Positions 33,318-44,245 of a DNA stretch of 64,000 nt are shown here, one piece after another. Location of the stretch: the NCBI GenBank assembly GCA_019357535.2, contig CP079955.1, forward strand, positions 806,001 through 870,000, read 5' to 3'. The notes beneath the pieces are model-generated. The model was not told the DNA's origin. It saw only the letters and a list, made by a program, of their open reading frames with translations, and made no database searches. The position numbers and the translations under genes were made by a program. Within the stretch, counting starts at the first letter, position 1. Every line of letters begins with the position of its first letter. The DNA comes from Macrococcus sp. 19Msa1099. Its GTDB lineage: Bacteria > Bacillota > Bacilli > Staphylococcales > Staphylococcaceae.

Positions 33318-34982
33318 ATTTAAATAGCTGTTTCTTAAATGTTCGACGTAGTCTTCTTCAGGTGTAACCATGACAGTACTCTGATCGGTATACGTTACGA
33401 ATCCGGGTTTAGCACCGCTTGGTTTATGCACATGCTTGATTTCTGTATAATCAACTGGAATTTTAGAAGAACCTTGTGCTTTTGAGAAGTAGCCGGCAAG
33501 CATTGCAGCATCTTCAACTGTGCCATCTGTTGGATTGCTATCAAGAATTACGACATGACTGCCTGGAATATCTTTTGTATGAAACCATAGATAGTTGTTA
33601 CGCCCTAATTTATGCGTAATGTATTCATTTTGAAGGTTATTGCGGCCGACCACAATTTCTTGGCCGTCACGCGATAAGTAATAATCGATAGAGGACTGCT
33701 GTTTTTTGGATTGTTTTGTTTTATGTTTTTTCTTGATCAAGTTTTGCTCTGCAAGCTCTGTACGGATATCATCGATATCGTCTACAGAAATATGATCCAG
33801 CTGCATCTGAATCGTCTCTATATATGCTATTTCATCCTGAGTCGCCTTTATCTGCTCAGCAGCATGTGCTTTACGTGTTTTTAGACGGTTATATTGTTTG
33901 TAATAATACTGTGCATTCTCTGCTGGTGATTTTCTTGGGTTCAGTGGAATTGTCACAGTTTCTTCATTATAATAGTTCTTCGTTGTGAATTCATCCATGC
34001 CTTGTTTGAGCTGATACATGTTGCTCGTTATAAGTTCTCCATAAAGATTCATCTTGTCCATCTGTTTTGTCTGTTCTAGTTCATCAACAAGTTTTGCGAG
34101 CTTCTTTTCATTTTTTTGAAGTAATGAATTTAAGTGACGTGAAAGATCGTTCGTCTGATTACGGACACGTTCACGCACTGCTCGGTCTTTATAATAGATA
34201 TCCAGCATCTCGCTTAAATTATGATAAGTTTCGATACTTGTACTGTGCGCTACTGGTCGGAAATAGAAATCTTCTTTGCCATCAATGGAAAACGTTGAAG
34301 CATTTGTTTGTAACGTCTGCATGAATCGATTAAATGCGATATCGATATCATTATCCATCGATAGCATCTCCTTGACTGCGAGAGGACTGAATCCTTCAAG
34401 TAGTCTTAGTACTGCTTTATGAATAGCGAGCGTGTTGTCAAGCTTGTCACTGATTGTATCTACTGTGAATGGATTTGTCTTTTTGTCTGTTGGTGGAAAC
34501 TCGTAGTTGAATCCAGGCATTAAAGTACGTGCGCTGTTTGTGTTGGGTGTTAAGTGTTTGAAACTGTCTAATATTTTATTGCTATCATCTGTTAAGATGA
34601 TGTTACTATGTTTCCCCATTATTTCCAGATAGAGATGTCGCTTAATACGATCACCAATTTCATCGGTATTATTGATAGTAAAATGAACAATACGGTCATT
34701 TCCAATCTGTTCGATACGTTCGACGATACCACCTTCAATATGTTTACGCAGCACACGTAAGAACATCGGAGGTTCAAATGGATTATCGAGCTGATTATTT
34801 GTGATTTGCATACGTGCAAAGTTTGGATGTATTGAGAGCATTAATTTTTGATTTTTGCGGTTCGCTCTTATCGTTAAGATGACCGTAAATTGATCGGGTT
34901 GTGTAATCTTATTGATTCGTGCTGTTTCTAAAAATGATATTTCTTTAATCATCTGATGCGTAAATAAGCCGTCAAAAGCCAT
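33300..34982 (-). CDS. rqcH: RqcH (NFACT family; FbpA-like) ribosome quality-control factor
   Basis: A 560-residue NFACT-family protein, the bacterial Rqc2 homologue that directs C-terminal alanine tailing of stalled chains on 50S subunits; older annotation calls it fibronectin-binding protein A. The order is an N-terminal NFACT-N domain (MAFDGLFTHQMIKEI...), a central coiled coil (about residues 270-430) and a C-terminal NFACT-R domain with GRNNYLWFHTKDIPGSHVVI. It is single, convergent with clpL and divergent from gmk, as next to gmk in staphylococci. It marks the return to conserved chromosome after the accessory block. Confidence 0.93.
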   Translation of the reverse strand: MAFDGLFTHQMIKEISFLETARINKITQPDQFTVILTIRANRKNQKLMLSIHPNFARMQITNNQLDNPFEPPMFLRVLRKHIEGGIVERIEQIGNDRIVHFTINNTDEIGDRIKRHLYLEIMGKHSNIILTDDSNKILDSFKHLTPNTNSARTLMPGFNYEFPPTDKKTNPFTVDTISDKLDNTLAIHKAVLRLLEGFSPLAVKEMLSMDNDIDIAFNRFMQTLQTNASTFSIDGKEDFYFRPVAHSTSIETYHNLSEMLDIYYKDRAVRERVRNQTNDLSRHLNSLLQKNEKKLAKLVDELEQTKQMDKMNLYGELITSNMYQLKQGMDEFTTKNYYNEETVTIPLNPRKSPAENAQYYYKQYNRLKTRKAHAAEQIKATQDEIAYIETIQMQLDHISVDDIDDIRTELAEQNLIKKKHKTKQSKKQQSSIDYYLSRDGQEIVVGRNNLQNEYITHKLGRNNYLWFHTKDIPGSHVVILDSNPTDGTVEDAAMLAGYFSKAQGSSKIPVDYTEIKHVHKPSGAKPGFVTYTDQSTVMVTPEEDYVEHLRNSYLNKEVPN

Positions 34983-35103
34983 GTCTTCACCTTCTTTTTA
35001 TAATGTTTATAGTGTAACATGAAATAACAATTTCACAAGGCGAATGTTTCATCTATATTTTTATTCATTTATATGATAAATTTAATTTATATCATTTTTA
35101 TGA

Positions 35104-35735
<632 letters not shown>

Positions 35736-35736
<1 letters not shown>

Positions 35737-35945
35737 TGTTAAACCCACCATTAGATAAATTAAAAGAAAAAGTGAATTCTAAATATTTAATCGTAACCCT
35801 TGCGGCGAAACGTGCACGTGAAATGCAGGATCATCCAGATGTAAAATTGAATGACCGATACCTATCGTATAAACCTGTTGGTCAGTCTTTAGAAGAGATT
35901 GCTGCAGGTAAGATTCATATTACAAGCGAACACCCTGAGGAATAG
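35736..35945 (+). CDS. rpoZ: RNA polymerase omega subunit
   Basis: RpoZ (69 aa) is the small omega subunit that helps assemble RNA polymerase. KYLIVTLAAKRAREMQ near residues 17-32 is the conserved core. Its start is coupled to gmk (TAATG overlap). Confidence 0.94.
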
Positions 35946-35948
35946 TAT

Positions 35949-35982
35949 AAACTGACAAATGTAATGTTTGTCAGTTTTTTTA
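35949..35982 (+). terminator. Intra-cluster terminator after rpoZ
   Basis: An 11-bp stem (AAACTGACAAA / TTTGTCAGTTT) with a 7-nt loop is followed by a T run. It would reduce or end transcription before coaBC. Confidence 0.85.
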
Positions 35983-36000
35983 TAGGAGGAATTTAGACTT

Positions 36001-37179
36001 ATGAAGATTGTATTAGGCGTTACTGGTGGGATTGCGGTATATAAAGCGATAGATTTAACAAGTAAGCTCGTACAGAATGGTCATGAAGTGCGTGTCATTA
36101 TGACGGAGAGTGCAGAGCAGTTTGTAACGCCACTTGCATTTCAGGCGTTAAGCAGAAATCCTGTATACACAGATATCTTCGTGGAACAGAACCCAGCTGA
36201 AATTCAGCATATTGCTCTTGGAGACTGGGCAGATATTATGATCATCGCACCATTAACTGCATCAACGCTCGGTAAGATTGCACATGGTATCAGTGACAAT
36301 ATGCTGACTGCAACTGTACTTGCGTTTACGAAGACGATTTATTTAGCACCTGCCATGAACAGTAATATGTACAATAACCCGGCAGTAACGGACAATATTC
36401 AAACGTTACTGAAGCGTGGATTCAAATTCATAGAACCGGGAGAAGGTTTCTTGGCGTGTGGCTATATAGCAAAAGGACGCATGAGCGAACCACTTGATAT
36501 CATGAAGTTTATTGGTGAAGATAATATAGAAAAAGATTTGCAAGGCAAGAAAGTATTGGTCACAGCAGGACCTACAATTGAAACGATAGATCCAGTGCGC
36601 TATTTAACGAACCGTTCATCGGGTAAGATGGGCTATAGTTTAGCTGAAGCAGCAAGCCTGCGAGGTGCAGATGTAACATTAGTATCGACAGACGTAGGAA
36701 TACCTGTGCCGAATGGGGTACGTCATATTAAGACTGAAAGTGCACAAGATATGTTCAATGCAGTAAAAGATAATATGGAACAAGATCTGATTATTAAAGC
36801 AGCAGCAGTAGCAGACTATACACCAGTAGAAACACATGACCAGAAATTAAAGAAACAAGAGGGAGATCTCACGATTACATTTAAACGTACAGAGGATATA
36901 CTGAAATATATTGGTGAGCATAAGACGACACAACTTGTAGTTGGCTTTGCAGCTGAGACAGAGCATGTCGAAATGTATGCACGCGGAAAATTGAACAAGA
37001 AAAATGCAGATGTTATTGTTGCAAATAATGTAGGTGATAAATCTATCGGATTTAAATCGAATGACAACGCTGTAACGATGTATTTTAAAGATGGAACGCA
37101 CATCGATATTCCAAAACAATCTAAGCTTAACATTGCACATGAAATATTATCACATGTAAAAGAGAAGGGATTTAAGTGA
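36001..37179 (+). CDS. coaBC: Bifunctional phosphopantothenoylcysteine decarboxylase / synthetase
   Basis: CoaBC (392 aa) carries out two steps of coenzyme A synthesis. The N-terminal flavoprotein decarboxylase (CoaC) has the LAPAMNSNMYNNP motif near residues 117-129. The C-terminal synthetase (CoaB) starts near residue 180 with KKVLVTAGPTIETIDPVRYLTNRSSG and has VGFAAETE near residue 310. GGAGGA precedes the ATG. Its stop overlaps the GTG start of priA. Confidence 0.96.
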   Translation: MKIVLGVTGGIAVYKAIDLTSKLVQNGHEVRVIMTESAEQFVTPLAFQALSRNPVYTDIFVEQNPAEIQHIALGDWADIMIIAPLTASTLGKIAHGISDNMLTATVLAFTKTIYLAPAMNSNMYNNPAVTDNIQTLLKRGFKFIEPGEGFLACGYIAKGRMSEPLDIMKFIGEDNIEKDLQGKKVLVTAGPTIETIDPVRYLTNRSSGKMGYSLAEAASLRGADVTLVSTDVGIPVPNGVRHIKTESAQDMFNAVKDNMEQDLIIKAAAVADYTPVETHDQKLKKQEGDLTITFKRTEDILKYIGEHKTTQLVVGFAAETEHVEMYARGKLNKKNADVIVANNVGDKSIGFKSNDNAVTMYFKDGTHIDIPKQSKLNIAHEILSHVKEKGFK

Positions 37180-39557
37180 TTGCAAAAGTTATCGTAGACG
37201 TTAATAGTAAACGTGTTGATAAGTTATTTGATTATTATATTCCGGAACATCTAAAAAGCGATATCGTACCTGGCCAGAGAGTTGTTGTGCCGTTTGGTCC
37301 ACGAAAAATACAGGGTTATGTTATCAAAGTGACGGATAATGCAGAATACGACAAGCTAAAGCCTGTCATTGCGATTCAGGACTTTATACCGGAACTTACG
37401 CCTGAATTAATAGATTTAAGTGAGTGGATGAGCTATTCTCACGTCTCAAAGCGTATTGCAGTGCTCGATGCGATGCTGCCAAACGCAGTAAAAGGGAAGT
37501 ATAAGAAGATATTCCGTTTAATAGATGATGAACGTATGCCGCAAGAACTCAAGCAATATTTTAAAGATGCAACCTTAACACTGGAACGCGCGCAGCAGCT
37601 TGAAATTGTTTCGCTGCTCAAGCCATATATTGAATGTGGTGACGTCGTTGAAGATATCGAAGTCTCTCAAAAATACAAGAAAAAAACATTCGTCGGTGTG
37701 AAGCTTAATCATTCGAATGTAGATGACATCATTTCACAGCTAAAATCTGAAACGCAGATACGTGCGATCGAACTCATAAATGATGCAGGAGAACTGACAT
37801 TGATCGAACTGAAAGAAGAGGGCATATCAAACGCTGTAGTCAATAACTTAGTCCAAAAAAGATTTTTAGAAAAAATCAATATTGAAACGACGCGAGATCC
37901 GTATGCGCATAAAGTGTTCTTTGAAGATAAGGAAAAAGCACTGCATGATGAACAGCAAAGTGCATATAACGCTGTTATGGCAACTATTAATAAAAATCAG
38001 TCAGAAACATTCCTGTTACACGGGATTACTGGAAGCGGTAAGACAGAGGTATATCTTCAGCTCATTAAAGAAGTGCTGGACAAAGGACAGGATGCCATCG
38101 TACTGGTACCTGAAATTGCGCTGACACCTCAGATGGTAGATCGATTCAAGTCCCGCTTCGGTGATGAAGTGGCCGTACTGCACTCAGGTCTTTCTAACGG
38201 TGAACGCTATGATGAGTGGCGCAAGATAAAGATGGGGGAGGCACGCGTATCTGTCGGTGCAAGGTCCAGTATATTCGCACCATTTAAAAATATCGGCATC
38301 ATCATTATCGATGAAGAGCATGAAACAACATATAAGCAGGAAGACTATCCACGATACCATGCCCGCGAAATTGCAGAATGGCGTGCCAAGTATCACCATT
38401 GTCCGCTCGTGCTCGGAAGCGCCACACCATCACTTGAAAGTTATGCACGTGCAGAAAAAGGTGTATATACGAAACTCGAAATGTTAACACGTGCAAACAA
38501 ATCCGCGATGCCTGAGATGATCGTCTCGAATATGCGAGATGAACTAATGCAGGGAAATCGTTCGATGTTCTCCGGCGTACTGCATGATAAGATTCAGGAG
38601 AAGATTGATAAAGGAGAGCAAGTCGTGCTCTTCTTAAATAGAAGAGGGCACGCACAGTTTATGCTATGCCGTGACTGCGGACACGTACCGATGTGCCCGA
38701 ATTGTGACATTAGTTTAACGTATCATAAATATACGGATGAGCTGAAATGTCATTATTGTGGACATAAGGAACCACCTGGTAATATATGTCCGAGCTGTGA
38801 AAGTGAACATATACGCGAAATGGGTGTCGGTACGCAGAAAGTTGAAGAGATCATTTATCAGACGTTCCAAAATGCAAAAGTTATCCGTATGGATAATGAT
38901 ACGACGCGTAAGAAAGGTGCACACGAACGACTGCTTGAACAGTTTAAAAACGGAGAAGCGAACATTTTACTCGGCACACAGATGATTGCAAAAGGACTGG
39001 ATTTCCCGAACATTACACTCGTTGGCGTACTGAACGCCGATACGATGCTCAATTTACCGGACTTCAGAGCAAGCGAGAAAACATTCCAGCTTATAACACA
39101 AGTCGCTGGACGCGCTGGACGAAGTGAAAAGACAGGCGAGGTCGTCATTCAGACATATAATCCTGAACACTACGCAATACAACACGCAGTAAATTATGAC
39201 TATAAAGCATTCTTTAAAGAGGAGATGGAATACAGAAGACTCGGCAAGTATCCGCCGTACTTCTATATGATCTATCTTAATATGCAGCATCATAATTTAA
39301 AGACCGTACTGACCGAAAGTAAGCATATACATGATATATTAGTGCAGCACCTATCACCAAAAGCATATGTACTCGGACCCGCACCGAGTCCAATTGCACG
39401 AATTAATAATCAGCATCGTTTCCAGATATTGATTAAGTTTAAATCAGAACCCGAACTGTTAAAGGCACTTAACTATCTGGATGACCATTACCATGAACTG
39501 TTTGTGAAAGATAAGTTCTCGCTGCATATAGATATAAACCCGTATATGATGATGTAA
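37176..39557 (+). CDS. priA: Primosomal replication-restart helicase PriA
   Basis: PriA (793 aa) is a superfamily 2 DNA helicase that reloads the replisome at stalled forks. Walker A GITGSGKTEVY lies near residue 285 and the DEEH box in IIIDEEHETTYKQ near residue 377. A zinc-binding run of paired cysteines (CRDCGHVPMCPNC ... CHYCG ... CPSC) spans about residues 490-545. The start is GTG 37176, overlapping the coaBC stop, preceded by GAAGGGA; MIAKVIVDVNSK fits the family N-terminus. Confidence 0.95.
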   Translation: MIAKVIVDVNSKRVDKLFDYYIPEHLKSDIVPGQRVVVPFGPRKIQGYVIKVTDNAEYDKLKPVIAIQDFIPELTPELIDLSEWMSYSHVSKRIAVLDAMLPNAVKGKYKKIFRLIDDERMPQELKQYFKDATLTLERAQQLEIVSLLKPYIECGDVVEDIEVSQKYKKKTFVGVKLNHSNVDDIISQLKSETQIRAIELINDAGELTLIELKEEGISNAVVNNLVQKRFLEKINIETTRDPYAHKVFFEDKEKALHDEQQSAYNAVMATINKNQSETFLLHGITGSGKTEVYLQLIKEVLDKGQDAIVLVPEIALTPQMVDRFKSRFGDEVAVLHSGLSNGERYDEWRKIKMGEARVSVGARSSIFAPFKNIGIIIIDEEHETTYKQEDYPRYHAREIAEWRAKYHHCPLVLGSATPSLESYARAEKGVYTKLEMLTRANKSAMPEMIVSNMRDELMQGNRSMFSGVLHDKIQEKIDKGEQVVLFLNRRGHAQFMLCRDCGHVPMCPNCDISLTYHKYTDELKCHYCGHKEPPGNICPSCESEHIREMGVGTQKVEEIIYQTFQNAKVIRMDNDTTRKKGAHERLLEQFKNGEANILLGTQMIAKGLDFPNITLVGVLNADTMLNLPDFRASEKTFQLITQVAGRAGRSEKTGEVVIQTYNPEHYAIQHAVNYDYKAFFKEEMEYRRLGKYPPYFYMIYLNMQHHNLKTVLTESKHIHDILVQHLSPKAYVLGPAPSPIARINNQHRFQILIKFKSEPELLKALNYLDDHYHELFVKDKFSLHIDINPYMMM

Positions 39558-39600
39558 TCATTCGTCATCTCTCTTAAAATATAGTAAAATAACACCGAGC

Positions 39601-39633
39601 ACTCTCTTTAACTTTGTTTAAGGAGAGTTTTAT
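39601..39633 (+). terminator. Probable weak terminator after priA
   Basis: ACTCTCTTTAA pairs with TTTAAGGAGAGT (one G-U pair, about 11 bp), followed by TTTTATC. The T tract is short. Confidence 0.5.
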
Positions 39634-39709
39634 CATTTATATCAATACGTGGTAATACAGTGCGTTTTCATGTAAAATAGAATGATTGAAGATATAAAGG
39701 AGAAGTTAC

Positions 39710-40192
39710 GTGATTAAACAATTAATAGAAGAACAAAACCCATTGTTACATCGTGAAGTTAAGGATGTTACTCAGTTTGATGCGAGTCTAAAGGCATTGA
39801 TCAAAGATTTAGAAGATACATTATTCCATCATGATGGCGTTGGGATTGCTGCACCTCAGATTGGTGTGGATTTAAAGGTTGCATTAGTAGATATGGAATC
39901 AGATGGTATATTGCAACTTGTGAACCCGAAGATTGTTTCTTATTCAGAAGAGACGGAAAGTGATGTAGAAGGATGTCTGTCAATTCCTGGTGTATTCGGT
40001 CTTGTCGATCGTTCGATTGAGATTGTCATTGAAGCAAACGATTTAGATGGTAATAAGATTGAAATGACTGCGTATGATGATATTGCGCGTATTATTCAGC
40101 ATGAAGTAGATCACTTATACGGTGAATTGTTCACAGAAAAGATGACGAAACAGTTAACTGAGGAAGAACTGGAGGAGATGTACGGTGAGTAA
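39710..40192 (+). CDS. def: Peptide deformylase
   Basis: Def (160 aa) removes the formyl group from nascent N-terminal methionine. All three family motifs are present: GVGIAAPQIG (near residue 44), EGCLSIPG (near residue 87) and the metal-binding QHEVDHLYG (near residue 130). The start is GTG 39710 with AAAGGAG seven nt upstream. The stop overlaps fmt by 8 bp; the two enzymes act on opposite ends of the formyl-methionine cycle. Confidence 0.95.
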   Translation: MIKQLIEEQNPLLHREVKDVTQFDASLKALIKDLEDTLFHHDGVGIAAPQIGVDLKVALVDMESDGILQLVNPKIVSYSEETESDVEGCLSIPGVFGLVDRSIEIVIEANDLDGNKIEMTAYDDIARIIQHEVDHLYGELFTEKMTKQLTEEELEEMYGE

Positions 40193-41117
40193 GATTATAT
40201 TTATGGGTACGCCTGACTTTTCAGCACCAATATTAAAGGCATTACACGAATCATATGGGGTGAGTCTCGTTATTACACAGCCGGATAAGCCTGTCGGGCG
40301 TAAACGCGTACTAACACCGCCTCCTGTTAAGGTGATGGCAGAAAGTTTAGGGATTGAAGTATATCAGCCCGAATCGATGAAAAGTGATGAAGCGTTCGAG
40401 AAAGTGCGTGCGCTTAGTCCTGATTTAATCGTTACAGCTGCTTTTGGTCAGATTTTACCGGAGCGTGTTCTTGATATTCCACGTCTAGGTTGTATTAATG
40501 TACATGCGTCGCTGTTACCGAAGTACCGTGGTGGTGCACCGATTCATAAAGCGATTATTAATGGTGAGAAGTATTCGGGTGTGACGATCATGTATATGGT
40601 GAAACGTCTTGATGCAGGAGATATGATTGACACTGTGAAAGTTCCGATTGAAATCGATGATACAGTCGGAACACTTCACGACAAGTTAAGCGATGCAGGA
40701 ACGCAGCTATTACTTGAAGTAATGCCTAGCGTACTGGATGGCACGAATAGTCGTACATCCCAGAATGATAGTGAAGCGACATTTGCCTCTAACGTCAGTC
40801 GTGAAGAAGAATTTGTTACATTTGACCGCAGTGCACTTGAAGTGCATAACCATATTCGCGGGCTAAGTCCATGGCCTGTTGCATTTGCGAACTTTGATGG
40901 TAAGGTTATGAAGCTGTGGGCTTCAGAAATTGCTGAGGGCAGTGGTGTACCTGGAGAAATTATTCAGGCAGACAAGTCTGGTATAGTTATTGCGACGAAT
41001 GATAGAGCAGTGCGTATTACATCATTACAGCCTGCTGGTAAGAAACGCATGGATGCTGCAAGTTTTGTTGCAGGTGCGAAGTCACAACTTGTTGGGATGA
41101 AGTTTAATGAATCATAA
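40185..41117 (+). CDS. fmt: Methionyl-tRNA formyltransferase
   Basis: Fmt (310 aa) formylates Met-tRNAi with 10-formyl-tetrahydrofolate. The N-terminal domain begins KIIFMGTPDFSAP and holds the active-site region NVHASLLPKYRGGAPIHKAI near residues 106-125; a C-terminal tRNA-binding domain follows (LSPWPVAFANFDGK). It overlaps def and rsmB. Confidence 0.96.
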   Translation: MSKIIFMGTPDFSAPILKALHESYGVSLVITQPDKPVGRKRVLTPPPVKVMAESLGIEVYQPESMKSDEAFEKVRALSPDLIVTAAFGQILPERVLDIPRLGCINVHASLLPKYRGGAPIHKAIINGEKYSGVTIMYMVKRLDAGDMIDTVKVPIEIDDTVGTLHDKLSDAGTQLLLEVMPSVLDGTNSRTSQNDSEATFASNVSREEEFVTFDRSALEVHNHIRGLSPWPVAFANFDGKVMKLWASEIAEGSGVPGEIIQADKSGIVIATNDRAVRITSLQPAGKKRMDAASFVAGAKSQLVGMKFNES

Positions 41118-42411
41118 TGTGAGAAGTGTCGCACTTGAAATACTGGATGCAGTTTTAACAGAAGGTGCATATAGTAATCTACTGATTAATGAAGCAATAA
41201 AAAAAGGTTATGTTGAACCTGTTGACCGTGCGCTCTTAACGGAACTTGTATATGGCACGCTGCAGCGTAAACTGACGTTAGAATTTTATGCGGCGCCGTA
41301 TATTAAGACGAATATTAAAGGGTGGATGAGAAGACTTATACTTATGAGTATTTATCAGTCTGTCTATTTAGATAAAGTGCCGGATCATGCCATCATCAAT
41401 GAAGCGGTGGAGATAACGAAGCGCCGAGGCTCAGTGGGTGGTGCGAATACGGTAAATGCAATTTTGAGAAACTTTCAGCGTAATCCGTTACGTGATTTAA
41501 ATGAAATAAAGGATGACCTAAAGCGTTTAAGTGTTGCAACAAGTACACCACTTTGGCTGATAAAGCACTGGAATACACACTTTGGATTTGACACAACGCG
41601 TGAGATGGCGGAGGAATTTCTAAATTATCCGGATACGACAGTTCGTGTGAACACGACGAAGATTACGCCAGAAGATGCAATAAAACGTCTGACTGAAGCG
41701 GGTTACACTGTTAAACAATCAGAAATTCTACCTGAATGTTTAACAATCGATGGACCGCCTATCGTGCAGCATGAATTATTTAAACATGGTTTCTTAAGTG
41801 TTCAAGATGCTTCAAGTATGCTTGTTGCGAATGTGCTGGATCCACAACCAGATGAAACAATACTTGATGCATGTAGTGCACCAGGTGGTAAAGCTTGTCA
41901 TATTGCAGAAAAGATGAACAGAACAGGACATATTGATAGTCACGACGTTCATCCACATAAGATAGATCTAATCCAGTATAATATCACACGACTATCACTG
42001 CGTAATATTCATCCGAGCGTGCACGATGCAACAGTTCCGTTTGATAAACAGTATGATCGTGTATTAGTGGATGCACCGTGCTCGGGCTTTGGTGTAATGA
42101 AACGTAAACCAGAGATAAAGTATGAGAAGACACAGAAGGATATCGATACGCTTTGGCCACTGCAGCTTGAAATATTGAAAAATGCGGCTAACGCAGTGAA
42201 ACCTGGTGGTGTTCTCGTATATTCCACTTGTACGATCGAACAGATGGAAAATGAAAACGTTGTGTATTCATTTATCAAACAAAATGAAGACTTTGAAATA
42301 GAAGCGATTGAACTGCCGGTTATCGGTAAGAAAAAATTATTGCAGGTGTTGCCGCAAGACTTTAATTCTGACGGCTTCTTCATTGCAAAACTAAGAAGGA
42401 AGTGTAAATAA
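41107..42411 (+). CDS. rsmB: 16S rRNA (cytosine-967-C5) methyltransferase
   Basis: RsmB/Sun (434 aa) methylates C967 of 16S rRNA. An N-terminal NusB-like RNA-binding domain (residues 1-140) is followed by an SAM-dependent methyltransferase with [14 protein letters not shown] near residue 258, the [15 protein letters not shown] motif near 320 and the catalytic Cys in [13 protein letters not shown] near 375. It overlaps fmt by 11 bp and rlmN by one base. Confidence 0.94.
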   Translation: MNHNVRSVALEILDAVLTEGAYSNLLINEAIKKGYVEPVDRALLTELVYGTLQRKLTLEFYAAPYIKTNIKGWMRRLILMSIYQSVYLDKVPDHAIINEAVEITKRRGSVGGANTVNAILRNFQRNPLRDLNEIKDDLKRLSVATSTPLWLIKHWNTHFGFDTTREMAEEFLNYPDTTVRVNTTKITPEDAIKRLTEAGYTVKQSEILPECLTIDGPPIVQHELFKHGFLSVQDASSMLVANVLDPQPDETILDACSAPGGKACHIAEKMNRTGHIDSHDVHPHKIDLIQYNITRLSLRNIHPSVHDATVPFDKQYDRVLVDAPCSGFGVMKRKPEIKYEKTQKDIDTLWPLQLEILKNAANAVKPGGVLVYSTCTIEQMENENVVYSFIKQNEDFEIEAIELPVIGKKKLLQVLPQDFNSDGFFIAKLRRKCK

Positions 42412-43502
42412 TGGCATTATTAGAAAAGAAAAATAAAAAGTTCATGCCGAACTTTGATAAACCCTCAATTTATTCATTACAACTCGGAGAATTAAAAGAA
42501 TGGCTGGCAACGCATGGTCAGCAAAGTTTTAGAGCGAAACAGATTTACGACTGGTTATACGTAAAACGTGTTAACTCATTTGAAGAGATGTCAAATTTAT
42601 CGAAAGAACTGCGTAAAGTGTTAGAGGATAACTTTACGATGACAACGTTAAAAACTGTTGTTAAGCAGGAAAGTAAAGATGGGACAATTAAATTTCTATT
42701 TGAATTACAGGATGGATATACGATTGAAACAGTGTTAATGCGTCATGATTATGGCAATTCAGTGTGTGTAACAACGCAAGTAGGCTGCCGTATCGGTTGT
42801 ACGTTCTGTGCATCAACTCTAGGTGGTTTGAAACGAAATCTAGAAGCTGGCGAAATTGTTGCACAAGTACTAAATGTTCAAAAAGCATTAGACGAAGTAG
42901 AGGAACGAGTAAGCCATGTCGTTATTATGGGTATTGGTGAACCATTTGAAAACTACGAAGAGATGATGGATTTCTTAAAGGTTATTAATCATGATGATGG
43001 TCTTAATATCGGTGCGCGACATATTACAGTATCTACATCAGGCATCATCCCACGTATCTATGACTTTGCCGATGAAGAACTGCAGATCAACTTTGCACTT
43101 AGTTTACATGGACCAAATAACGATATTAGAAGTCGCTTAATGCCGATTAACCGCGCTTATGATCTAGAGAAGTTAATGGAGTCAATAGAATACTATGTCA
43201 ATAAAACAGGACGCCGTATTACTTTTGAATATGGATTATTCGGTGGTGTGAACGATCAGGTTCATCACGCTAAAGAATTAGCCCAGCTGATTAAACACCT
43301 AAACTGCCATGTCAATTTGATCCCTGTAAATCATGTGCCTGAACGTGACTATGTTCGTACTCCGAAAGAAGATATCTTTAAGTTTGAAAAAGAATTAAAA
43401 CGCAATGGAATCAATGCTACAATTAGACGTGAACATGGCTCTGATATTGACGCAGCTTGTGGTCAGTTAAGAGCGAAAGAGAGACAAGAAGAAACGAGGT
43501 AG
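42411..43502 (+). CDS. rlmN: Dual-specificity 23S rRNA/tRNA adenine-C2 methyltransferase RlmN
   Basis: RlmN (363 aa) is a radical-SAM enzyme methylating C2 of A2503 in 23S rRNA and A37 of some tRNAs. The Fe-S cluster cysteines are 126, 130 and 133 ([11 protein letters not shown]). A late Cys in [10 protein letters not shown] near residue 350 is the one expected to form the methyl intermediate. The length is that of chromosomal RlmN; I see no reason to call it the resistance paralogue Cfr. Starts inside the rsmB stop (TAATG). Confidence 0.95.
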   Translation: MALLEKKNKKFMPNFDKPSIYSLQLGELKEWLATHGQQSFRAKQIYDWLYVKRVNSFEEMSNLSKELRKVLEDNFTMTTLKTVVKQESKDGTIKFLFELQDGYTIETVLMRHDYGNSVCVTTQVGCRIGCTFCASTLGGLKRNLEAGEIVAQVLNVQKALDEVEERVSHVVIMGIGEPFENYEEMMDFLKVINHDDGLNIGARHITVSTSGIIPRIYDFADEELQINFALSLHGPNNDIRSRLMPINRAYDLEKLMESIEYYVNKTGRRITFEYGLFGGVNDQVHHAKELAQLIKHLNCHVNLIPVNHVPERDYVRTPKEDIFKFEKELKRNGINATIRREHGSDIDAACGQLRAKERQEETR

Positions 43503-43506
43503 AGAT

Positions 43507-44244
43507 ATGCATGCACGCTTTTTTACCGATATCGGTCCAGTAAGAGCAAGAAATGAAGACGCAGGTGGCGTTTATTATAATCATACAGGCCAGATGTTAA
43601 TGGTGATTTGCGATGGTATGGGCGGACATAATGCAGGAAATGTTGCCAGTGCATTGGTCAACGATATGCTTAAATCACGTTTTGAAGAAGAAAATTTCAT
43701 AGAGTTTGAATATGCAGAAAGCTGGCTTAGAAATAACATCGCTGAAATTAATCGTGAGCTCTATAAACAATCTCATTTGAATGACGATAACCAGGGTATG
43801 GGGACGACACTTGTCTGCGCATTGCTTTACGATAATCATGTGGTCATCGCGAATGTCGGAGATTCAAGAGCCTATCTTATAAATGAACGAGAGCTTAGAC
43901 AAGCGACCAGTGACCATACGTTTGTCAACCATCTTCTTTTGGCTGGGGGTCTGACGAAGGAAGAGGCGAAACATCATCCTCAACGTAATGTAATTACAAA
44001 AGTTATGGGGAGTGATAAATATTTGCATCCTGATGTATTTGTATATGATTTTAATAGATATAATTATATTATGTTAACTTCTGATGGATTGACAGATTAT
44101 GTTGAAGAAACACAGATACATGACATATTTAAATCTATTAATCTAATCGAAGATATCGGTAATCAGCTGATTGAGACTGCTATAAACAGCGCTGCTAAAG
44201 ACAATATTTCGATTGTGATCGCTTCTTTAAAAGGGGGCATGTAA
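43507..44244 (+). CDS. stp: PP2C-type serine/threonine phosphatase
   Basis: Stp (245 aa) dephosphorylates targets of PknB. Metal-binding aspartates lie in VRARNEDAGG near residue 15 and ICDGMGGHNAGN near residue 37; GDSRAY and TSDGLTDYV complete the PP2C fold. The gene begins 4 nt after rlmN and ends 1 nt before the pknB ATG, the conserved phosphatase-kinase pair of Gram-positives. It is cytoplasmic, with no membrane helix. Confidence 0.95.
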   Translation: MHARFFTDIGPVRARNEDAGGVYYNHTGQMLMVICDGMGGHNAGNVASALVNDMLKSRFEEENFIEFEYAESWLRNNIAEINRELYKQSHLNDDNQGMGTTLVCALLYDNHVVIANVGDSRAYLINERELRQATSDHTFVNHLLLAGGLTKEEAKHHPQRNVITKVMGSDKYLHPDVFVYDFNRYNYIMLTSDGLTDYVEETQIHDIFKSINLIEDIGNQLIETAINSAAKDNISIVIASLKGGM

Positions 44245-44245
44245 C

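Noticed and set aside
42411-43502. rlmN as a possible cfr resistance gene
   Set aside because: Length, operon position (rsmB-rlmN-stp-pknB) and sequence style fit the chromosomal RlmN housekeeping enzyme.
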